DNA of 64,000 nt from Hybos culiciformis (taxonomy: Eukaryota > Arthropoda > Insecta > Diptera > Hybotidae): the NCBI GenBank assembly GCA_964007475.1, contig OZ023273.1, forward strand, positions 150,952,444 through 151,016,443. The letters are read 5' to 3'. The notes beneath the pieces were generated by a model, which ran no database searches, had not been told where the DNA came from, and saw nothing but the letters and a program-made list of their open reading frames with translations. Positions within the stretch are counted from its first letter, which is position 1; the number at the start of each line of letters is the position of its first letter. Below, piece after piece: positions 34,401 through 40,519 of this stretch. The translations under genes and the position numbers were made by a program.

Positions 34401-36101
34401 AGATTTTGTGCACTAAAAAAACAGAATTTCAAAATTTGTTAAAAAGCTACTTCCCCGGTGCCTTAACACATCCAGTCTTCTAAATAGTCGATTCGGGTCC
34501 AACGCTATAATATTTTATCGGAATATACCTAATTTGCAAAACCGCCTTCCGTCGGAGCCTCGGATCCTCGGATAGACTCCCGTCGGTGCCTCGGATCAAA
34601 AATTTCTAGTACCCTATAAGCATCTTGGGTCTCTAGGCTCCATATTTTCAAAATTCCAAAACGGTTGGGAGCCTCTCGACATCCAGTTTTTTAAATATGC
34701 TTTTCGAGCCCAACTCTACTATATTTTATTGGAATATACCTAAACTTCAAAACCGGCTTCTAAGGTAGCCCCCCGTCGGAGCCTCGAATCAAAATTTCTA
34801 GTACCCTATAACCATCTCGAGGCCCAATGCAACTTAAGTTCAAAATTTCAGCCAAATCGGTTAAGCGGTTTAGGCATGATTGAGGACAGAGGACAGAGGA
34901 CAGAGGACAGAGGACAGAGGACAGAGGACAGAAAACAGAAAACAGAAAACAGAAAACAGAAAAACAGAAAAACAGAAAAACAGAAAAACAGAAAAACAGA
35001 AAAACAGAAAAACAGAAAAACAGAAAAACAGAAAAACAGAAAAACAGAAAAACAGAAAAACAGAAAAACAGAAAAACAGAAAAACAGAAAAACAGAAAAA
35101 CAGAGAAACAATGAATTTTGATTTTTATTCATAAGATGGGACTGATTCCTCTTTATATACATGCTTTTTGCTAATACATAGCATAGATTAAGAATACAAA
35201 TAGATTGTTAGCTTCATACGACATTATTTTTGGTATTTTTATGTGAATGTGTTAGTAAAACAAAATAAAATACGTGATAATTATCAATATATGAAAAGAA
35301 TTTTATTTAGTTTTACTAACACATTCACATAAAAACACCAAAAAAGGCTGAAAAAATGTTGTATGAAGCTATAAATCTTTCTGTATTCTTAATCTATGTA
35401 CATAGTCAATACCGACTTAATACTATACTGGTGCAACATTACTGTTTACCATACCAGTATTTTTAAATTAGATTTTTGGAAGAACATCAGTGAATTAATT
35501 CCCGCAATTACCCTATTAGACGTAACGAAAAATGATTATTTATTTTTTGTGCAAAAAAACAAACACAAACATTTTTATTTTGACAAAATACTTTGCATTC
35601 TGATTACATATTTTTAGGCATGGTGTTTTATCATGATTATTTGATATTTTTATTTCATACAAACTTTCAAGCGTACATTAAAAATATTGATCATCATGAT
35701 TATTGTTTAGTACGTCTAACTCCCGTGTAAACACAACCAAGTGTTACTTTTAAAATAATAATCTTATGCCTTTTATATTAAAAATTATATAAAAAGTATT
35801 GGTAACTTATAATAATGAAGGGTCTTGCAAAAAGTATCTAAGAATATTTCGCAAATACAAACTAGGAGTGTTTTAATAGTAGATGTGTTGAGTTTTAAAG
35901 TTAATACTTTTTGAAATTTTCTTTTTTTTGTGAAATAATCAATTGTAGGTACTTAATAATATATTATAATAAGCTCCTTTAAATAATGTTCAATTTTTAT
36001 TTTATTTTTTTCTACTAACATTATTTTTGTTTATTAAAAATATCGTTATCTAGGGAACATCACAATTGGGTGAGCATATTAGAAACCTTCTTGATGATTG
36101 A
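25318..36101 (+). CDS. ZMYND8: ZMYND8/ZMYND11-type chromatin reader (PHD-bromo-PWWP), diverged
   Basis: ZMYND8 family proteins are nuclear histone readers that combine PHD, bromodomain, a zinc knuckle, PWWP and a C-terminal MYND finger. Exons at 25318-25420, 27276-27520, 27749-27915, 27979-28060, 28219-28399, 28462-28941 and 30155-30997 join in consistent phases with no stop. Tentative last exons are 35406-35521 and 36054-36101, giving 754 aa. If exon 7 instead reads through, the protein ends at 31128 with 743 aa. PHD ligands (residues 123-164) and the PWWP core FPYWP (317-321) are intact. The bromodomain has Tyr-Phe where the family has Tyr-Asn, and the zinc knuckle and MYND have lost cysteines. 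An acceptor precedes the ATG (TTTTAG at 25309), so a 5' non-coding exon is likely. The introns are full of transposons. It may be a fast-evolving orthologue or a paralogue. Confidence 0.88.
25745..26899 (-). mobile_element. Harbinger-like element carrying a broken zeste-type Myb/SANT gene
   Basis: The perfect terminal inverted repeats are CTGGGGGGTTATTATG at 25745-25760 and CATAATAACCCCCCAG at 26884-26899. Inside lies a minus-strand gene of the zeste-like Myb/SANT kind that accompanies PIF/Harbinger transposases in insects. No transposase ORF remains, so the copy is non-autonomous. No convincing 3 bp target duplication is visible. Confidence 0.8.
26038..26522 (-). pseudogene. Zeste-like Myb/SANT DNA-binding protein, disrupted
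   Basis: The minus strand encodes [40 protein letters not shown], then an in-frame TAG (26391-26389) at a position that is Trp in the family (MWNEL), then [21 protein letters not shown] short intron (about 26320-26268) leads to [16 protein letters not shown] and a low-complexity C-terminal part ending at 26038. The fold is the Myb/SANT-like domain of zeste-type regulators found in transposons. The internal stop argues that this copy is dead. Confidence 0.75.
26989..27213 (-). repeat. Satellite-like repeat, two inverse units
   Basis: Two units of the roughly 110 bp repeat that is arrayed at 31985-34030, here on the opposite strand. Recognisable blocks are CCCAAAATTTT-like, GGTCAGGTA-like and the CACCGGAG/TATTTTGA segment. 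The open frame with repeated [12 protein letters not shown] peptides is a shadow of the repeat. Confidence 0.85.
27276..27520 (+). CDS. ZMYND8: ZMYND8-like exon 2
   Basis: Encodes a Ser/Arg/Lys-rich, probably disordered linker ([20 protein letters not shown] onwards) ending KLWEKTPIR just before the PHD finger. Acceptor TTTTTTAG, donor AGG|GTAAAT, phase 1 in and phase 0 out. It joins exon 3 without any frame correction. Confidence 0.85.
27749..27915 (+). CDS. ZMYND8: ZMYND8-like exon 3: PHD finger
   Basis: Encodes [31 protein letters not shown] and EWICQEC. The zinc ligands C123, C126, C136, C139, H144, C147, C161 and C164 follow the PHD C4HC3 pattern and align directly with human ZMYND8 (CPRVYHAKC). 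Acceptor TGTTTCAG; donor GA|GTAGAG, phase 2. Confidence 0.93.
27979..28060 (+). CDS. ZMYND8: ZMYND8-like exon 4: start of bromodomain
   Basis: Encodes [28 protein letters not shown], corresponding to the first bromodomain helix of ZMYND8 (LTIEQLSYLLKFAIQKMKQ). Acceptor TTTTTTAG, donor GGG|GTAATG, phase 0 out. Confidence 0.88.
28219..28399 (+). CDS. ZMYND8: ZMYND8-like exon 5: bromodomain core, key residue lost
   Basis: Encodes [20 protein letters not shown] through [18 protein letters not shown]. It aligns with ZMYND8 DAFQKPVPLEQHPDYAEYI and ADAKWILHNCIIYNGG. The acetyl-lysine-binding Asn after the Tyr is Phe258 here, and the HPMDL loop is replaced by IKIVTI. Acetyl-lysine binding is therefore doubtful. 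Donor A|GTAGAT, phase 1. Confidence 0.9.
28462..28941 (+). CDS. ZMYND8: ZMYND8-like exon 6: zinc knuckle and PWWP domain
   Basis: Encodes the end of the bromodomain, the knuckle CHECY...WFVEIC and the PWWP domain. PWWP landmarks are [14 protein letters not shown] (310-323), VVFFGDHSR, the SKEHPY segment and [16 protein letters not shown], all close to ZMYND8. The third knuckle ligand is Val in WFVEIC where the family has WFCEPC, and the family AWVP after the HDR motif is STVN. Acceptor TATCGTAG, donor TTG|GTAATA, phase 1. Confidence 0.94.
28942..30154 (+). other. ZMYND8-like intron 6 with degenerate tandem repeats
   Basis: Contains diverged copies of a block with TAACATTTTT, AAAATGTCA/AAATGTGAC, CGAACCAAAAA and CAACGAGCC at 29060-29400. 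It also has a tandem duplication of ATTATTTGAGAATTATTTTT at about 29846-29945. No coding sequence; the ORF at 29597-29785 is not supported. Confidence 0.7.
30155..30997 (+). CDS. ZMYND8: ZMYND8-like exon 7: linker and coiled coil with triplicated unit
   Basis: Begins [20 protein letters not shown] in the phase demanded by exon 6. It has an Asn/Lys/Ser-rich disordered stretch followed by [20 protein letters not shown], then a Glu/Lys/Arg coiled coil that matches the pre-MYND coiled coil of ZMYND8. A 26-residue unit, starting [20 protein letters not shown], is present three times (30697-30774, 30775-30852, 30853-30930). It then reads [18 protein letters not shown], where ZMYND8 has [18 protein letters not shown], so the first MYND Cys is kept but the second is Ser. 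The end is a GTAAAG donor at 30998 (phase 1) or GTAAGT at 30994 (phase 0), or read-through to a stop at 31128. Confidence 0.85.
30697..30930 (+). repeat. In-frame 78 bp tandem triplication
   Basis: Three 78 bp units differing at only a few positions (for example MEIE/MELE/MEVE and RKQ/QNQ/RKQ). Each encodes 26 aa of coiled coil, which is not a multiple of the 7-residue heptad. The near identity shows a recent expansion or ongoing conversion. Confidence 0.95.
31714..31971. mobile_element. Foldback hairpin, 258 bp, nested
   Basis: The ends are CACGAAGCAGTCATAG and CTATGACTGCTTCGTG. The arms continue through GTTAATACTTAAAAG, GAAATAACAGTGG and GCTGTTCAGTACAAAAT with their complements. No coding capacity. 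It sits in the right arm of foldback copy B. Confidence 0.88.
32361..32787. mobile_element. hAT-type element remnant
   Basis: Starts CAGGGCCGGCTCAACTG, a typical hAT-like terminus, with AAGGCGCC just inside. The other side has TTGCCGCCCCTAAATTATGG and GGCGCCCTATGCATTTGCC, which mirror the inner left end. The outer right terminus is missing and is replaced by the minisatellite that follows. No transposase is left. Confidence 0.65.
32788..33658 (+). repeat. 12 bp minisatellite CACTTCCGCCCT
   Basis: About 70 imperfect copies of CACTTCCGCCCT, with ATTTCC, ACTTCAG, ACTCTC and GTCCTC variants. The 3' third is organised in a higher-order pattern with GCCCCCACTTCCGACCTC and TATTCAGCCC repeated about four times. 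Because 12 is divisible by 3 and the unit lacks stops, three long frames are open; these are not genes. Confidence 0.95.
34205..34265 (-). repeat. Terminal segment of satellite-bearing element (inverse copy)
   Basis: The reverse complement reads GAAATTAACACTTCTTTAGG, then GTTGTTATTCTGTAGAGGGT and AAAAATT, matching 25487-25540 (GAAGTTAATACTGCTTTAGG, GTTGTAGAGGGTAAAAATC). In both places the same satellite lies on the inner side, so the two are ends of one element family. Confidence 0.7.
34335..35136 (+). mobile_element. Dispersed retroelement-like repeat with simple-sequence tail
   Basis: Starts CTAGTCGAAATACCCGGCTG. It contains a duplicated block of about 200 bp (ACATCCAGT, GGAATATACCTAA, GTCGGAGCCTCG, TTTCTAGTACCCTATAA twice) and then TTCAGCCAAATCGGTTAAGC, a tail resembling the 3' end of insect LINE/SINE elements. 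It ends in ACAGAGG repeats (7 bp), then ACAGAAA (7 bp), then ACAGAAAA (8 bp, about 18 copies) to about 35105. The class is inferred and not proved. Confidence 0.6.
35182..35398. mobile_element. 217 bp MITE at the exon 8 acceptor
   Basis: The inverted ends are CATAGATTAAGAATACA and TGTATTCTTAATCTATG, with arms continuing through GCTTCATAC/GTATGAAGC and ATGTGAATGTGTTAGTAAAA. A perfect 7 bp direct repeat TACATAG lies at 35175-35181 and 35399-35405. The right-hand repeat ends in the AG used as acceptor in the tentative exon 8 model. Confidence 0.92.
35406..35521 (+). CDS. ZMYND8: Tentative exon 8: degenerate MYND-like segment
   Basis: In the phase left by the GTAAAG donor of exon 7 this reads [16 protein letters not shown], then [10 protein letters not shown]. 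Against the ZMYND8 MYND ([22 protein letters not shown]) Ile, Tyr, the second Cys, Thr, Tyr and the final Trp fall at the same spacing, while most zinc ligands are replaced (Trp, His, Phe). The donor GAC|GTAACG is phase 0 and joins exon 9. If this is not an exon, the gene ends at 31128. Confidence 0.38.
36054..36101 (+). CDS. ZMYND8: Tentative exon 9: C terminus
   Basis: After acceptor GTTATCTAG, phase 0 gives [15 protein letters not shown] and a stop. GEHIRN is weakly like the last MYND helix (PEHMKS). It is very short and supported only by phase and acceptor. Confidence 0.25.
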   Translation, partial: GTSQLGEHIRNLLDD

Positions 36102-38446
36102 ATATTTGGAATTGACAGAATTTTCACCAAGCAAGATTATGAACTAATATTTAAAAAACCATAAAATTACAATAACAGCTCCAAATTTTTTTTGAAATAA
36201 TATTATTCAAAATACAACATACGTTTTAATTAGAAATTACACAATTCGCTTTTTCATTTCAATAATTTGAAAAATAAAATTAGGTGCAGAAATATCACTA
36301 CATAGTTTTATTGCAATTGAAAAAAAAAAAGGATGTAACTTGTCGATTTGCAGAAAAAATTTAAAGTGCTTCAGTAAAAAAAAAAAAATTAAATAGACGG
36401 TGCCTAAAAGTAAACACAAGCAACACGAACAATTCAAAATATTTTTAGAAAGAAAACCACAAACCGAACCATCTTTTATAAAGTGTGTGTGTCTCAGCCT
36501 TTTCATCAACCTATTTCGCAATCATGAAATTCATGGTCGAATTTTCTCATTGGGCGTTTTACACTTGAACTCAATGCATGTGATTCGCGGGAAAAAGCTA
36601 CATTAATATTATTGGAATTATTCACCTACGGCAATACTTAGGCACATTCTACTATGGATATTTTCGAAAAAATAATTTTCTATAATCGTTACATTTGAAA
36701 TTTAAATACCGGTGTTTTTTACTTTTAAATTATCTAATTTTTATTTTACTAATATTTTAATAATAAAATTCGGAAAAATTTGGCATTACGCTTACATGTG
36801 ATTATAATAACAATAAATAAGCCTTCATGTGAATTAATGTTTTAAATAAATAACCAAAAAACATATTTTACAAACCAAACATCATTATCTTAATTTTTAT
36901 CTTTATTCTAAATATGTGTTATGCCTATTTAAAAATATTCTAAAATCTTTTTATTGTAAATTAGTAAGCTTAGACCAGGTAAAGTTGGAGTAGCAACTTT
37001 CACTTGCCTACATAGACCTAAAGGTTCCGACGGTACCACTAAAAAGTCTCCATGGAGCGTACAAGGTTGTGGACTATATTTTACCAGATAGGAAACTATC
37101 TTTCTCGAAAATGTAAGTAGGGTTTTTTTTTTGTTTGAGGCTAAAGGCAACGATATGTTCATCCTACCTTTTGCTAGGGCTGGACAATGACATTAGATGC
37201 TGAACACTTTCTACCTAGTTAGGTTCGTCTTATTTCCTACTTTTATCATGTCGAGGAATTTAATCTACAGTCTGATGAACAATACCTAGTTATTGTAGCT
37301 TTTAAGGAGCCGATTACGGATCGTTTGAATTTCAGAAGTTTTTTGGTTTTCTTTTGATCCCCAAAAATTTTGTTCGCTTTCGATGTTGGTTCATTGTTCT
37401 ATCTACTGTTTATTTTTTTCAATCATTGGGGATTCCAATTATTTAAAGATAGAACCGTAGTATGGGTTGTCCCTGAAAGTTCTTTCCACTTTCTTAAATG
37501 CATCTTCTCTTTGACTTCGGTGAGCTCTATGGCCCACAAAAGCCGAATTCTCCTTTTTTTTTTCTCTTATTCTATTAAAAATCATAATAATCATTTCTCA
37601 AAACATTTATATTATCTTTATTTTATAATATTTACTTATAATAACAAAACACAACAAAATATCCAACATTTTCATTAAAATTTACAATTTTACAATTTAT
37701 ATGTTTTGTAAAATTTTCACAATTTTATGTATAATTAATAATGTATAAGTATTTTTAATTAAAAATCTATTTTATAATATAATGGATGTAAATTTCAAAT
37801 TTAAAGTTTTATTTTTTTTTTCTTTGGTTTTTTTTTATAATATTTAACTTTTATTTTAGTTTTCTTCTTTTTTTTTTAATTTTAATGGTAAGAAAAAAAG
37901 TTTACGTTTTGTTTACTGTTTATTTAATAATATAATGACTATAATATAACCCCACAATAAAAAAAAAATATTTTACATATCTTTTTTCGGTGGCTTAAAT
38001 GCAAAAATTGTTTTATTCATTAATTTATTTTTAATATTAATATCACACAATTTCATTAAAAAAAAAATCAAAAAAAAAAAAATATTCAAGTGCCTTGTGC
38101 AAAAATTTATCTAAAAAAAATCTACCTAACGATATTCAAACCTTAGACACATTAATATCAAATTTTAAATACATTCTGATCGAAAAGTATATTTATGTAG
38201 GTAATTATATATATATACATATAGTTGATTGAAGTAACCGTACGTAGGCTGAGAATATTATTTTGAGCTCTAAAATTTAAAAATTATGATAGTTGCACAG
38301 AGAAATTTAGAATCTAAATATTTTAAGCTCTGAATTATTATGTTCTAATATTTCAAAAAAAAAAAATCTCTAAGCCTATTATTTATAAATGCGCCTTTCG
38401 GGAAAAGAATTAACATTATAAATAACAAATTATATTTATATATACT
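36102..38446. other. Intergenic stretch with a dispersed-repeat fragment
   Basis: 36290-36500 resembles 18240-18600 (CACTACATAGTTTTATTGCA, TTTGCAGAAAA, ACCATCTTTTATAA), a fragment of the hAT-like family. The segment 36950-37540 is less AT-rich and could be an old element, but I recognise no protein in it. The remainder is plain AT-rich DNA. Confidence 0.55.
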
Positions 38447-39199
38447 GGCGCAGTGAAATAAGGCTGCGGGAAATAAGGCCGCGATAGGTTTTTTGTTGCG
38501 GTCTTATTTCATTTTGAAAAATGAAATAAGGCCGCGAAAAATCCTCGCGGTCTTATTTCATTTTGAAAAATGAAATAAGACCGCATAAAATTCCTCGCGG
38601 CCTTATTTCGTTTTGAAAAATGAAATAAGACCGCGACAAAAAAAAAAAATTATTCGGAGGCCTAATTTCATTTTGAAAAATGAAATAAGGCCGCGAGGAT
38701 TTTTTCGCGGCCTTATTTCATTTTGAAAAACGAAATAAGGCCGCGTAATCTTGTGAGGTGAGCACACAGGGCAGGGGGCAGCAGGGCGGCGGGCGGGCGG
38801 TTGGTCAGTGGGCTTTGCCGCTAGCGCCGCAAATCCCACTGACCAACCGCCCGCCCGCCGCCCTGCTGCCCCCTGCCCTGTGTGCTCACCTCACAAGATT
38901 ACGCGGCCTTATTTCATTTATAAAAATGAAATTAGCCCTCCGAATAATTGTTTTTTTTGTCGCGGTCTTATTTCATTTTTCAAAACGAAATAAGGCCGCG
39001 AGGAATTTTTTGCGGTCTTATTTCATTTTTCAAAATGAAATAAGACCGCGAGGATTTTTTCGCGGCCTTATTTCATTTTGAAAAACGAAATAAGGCCGCG
39101 AAATAATTTTCGCGGCCTTATTTCATTTTGCAAAATGAAATAAGACCGCAACAAAAAAACGTCGCGGTCTTATTTCCCGCGGCCTTATTTCCATCCCCC
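38447..39199. mobile_element. Foldback array 2 (word AAATAAGRC) with GC-rich centre
   Basis: A large palindrome. Each arm (38447-38812 and 38835-39199) carries several 40 bp hairpins of the form CGCG, complement of the word, core CATTTTGAAAAATG, the word, CGCG. The ends read GGCGCAGTG (left) and GGGGGATGG (right, inward), each followed by the word, a GCGGG joint, the word again and CGCGA. The centre is a GC-rich perfect stem (GAGCACACAGGGCAGGGGGC onwards) with a short loop at 38813-38834. The flanks are AT-rich, so the target duplication is unclear. No gene. Confidence 0.93.
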
Positions 39200-40519
39200 A
39201 TATAATCACTCAAAAAATTTTAAACTGTCCCTATAAATATAAAAGATTAATCATTTCCAAGCTAAAGTCTGCAAATATATTTAGAATATTTAGTTATTAC
39301 AAAAAATGTACCTTAATTCGGCGTCGCAGCTCTAGCATTAATAATCTAACTTTTATTGTTAGTAGTACAGTAGCCAGTAGGAGTAGGTATACGTATATAT
39401 TGAAAATAAAAGAATAGTAACGAAAAGTCAACCAAGTCATTCACTAATAACGATTAGTTTTTTTTTGCAAAACATACACTTAAGGTCACACAAAAAAATT
39501 GAGGAATTTCCGTTAAAAACAAGCTGCGGCTATTTCGATTTATATGACTTAAAATATCACATCAAATTCATAAATGTAAGGCCTTTAACGTAATGTACTT
39601 CTTTATTATTTTAAAAACGATATTTTTAAGAGAAATTGGTTATATATTAAAACATATTACAATGTTACATCTGATTCAAACAATTAAATTTAGAATTAGG
39701 ATGAGCTCTTAATACAATTTCTAACAATAAATTTTCTGATAATTACTTTACTATTTGCATTGACAAGAAATTCAACAAAAATTCAAAATTTTCAATAACT
39801 TCTAAAGAAAGAATTTTTTCATCATAATATTTCAAAAATTAAAAAAAAAATTGGAGTAAAAATTTAATAAACTCTATTTTCTATTCTCTAATTTCTGTTA
39901 AAATTAAAAATAATAATTTTTTCATTTAATGTAAATTTATGTTAATAGAAAGATAACTAACTATATTTATAAAAATAAGGTCCAGAAACACCTCTATACA
40001 TATTTTGTATATTTAGTTATGTTATTATTATGGTGCCTACATATTATTAAAATAATTTTAAATTTTTAAAATTGAGAAAAATGTAAATTTATTATAATTT
40101 AAATGTAATTAGCAAAATTAATTTTTGGATTTTGAAATTAAAAAAAAAAGTTGACAATAAATATGACTCTTAGGTATATCTAAAAAAAATTTTCACTGAA
40201 TTATCAACATATAATATATAATAACCGAAAAATGTTGTAATCAAATGGAATGTTTGAATGATAAAGTTATTTTGAATTTACCTACTTATTACCTCTTAGA
40301 TTGCTAACAATTAAACATTTTCTATTTTTTATTGATAACACTCCAAATTTAATTAATCAAATTATTTATGTATTATATCGTGGAATTTATTTTTTAAACA
40401 AAATATATTAATTATCTGCAAGGAATGGAAATAAAAGGTCGACAAGGTCTGAGAGATTCTAAATTTTTTTTTTAGCTATTTTACATTAATTACAGTATAA
40501 TTTGGTCAATTTTTTAACT
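39200..40519. other. 3' flank of the polyQ gene
   Basis: AT-rich, with no gene. Part is presumably the 3' UTR of the minus-strand gene that ends at 40520. Confidence 0.5.

Larger units (their letters stand above)
31508..35170. mobile_element. Foldback element, copy B, expanded by nested insertions
   Basis: The outer ends are CAAAAAGCATGTATATAAAG and its complement CTTTATATACATGCTTTTTG. The inner arm sequences (CAGTCCCATACAAAAAA, AAAAATCCATATCATGAGC, CTCACAAAAGCTTTTAAAAC) are those of copy A at 12568-12887. The right arm is split by two insertions: a satellite-bearing composite (about 31711-34265) and a dispersed repeat with a simple-sequence tail (34335-35136). The flanks CTAATATAC and CTAATACAT resemble a 9 bp target duplication with two mismatches. 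The host is the last large intron of the ZMYND8-like gene. Confidence 0.88.

Noticed and set aside
34848..35162. Open frames of [11 protein letters not shown] and FCFSVFLF repeats
   Set aside because: Translations of the ACAGAGG/ACAGAAAA simple-sequence tail.
36929..37162. 77 aa minus-strand frame in a less AT-rich segment
   Set aside because: Considered as a LINE RNase H remnant, but no diagnostic motif can be seen.
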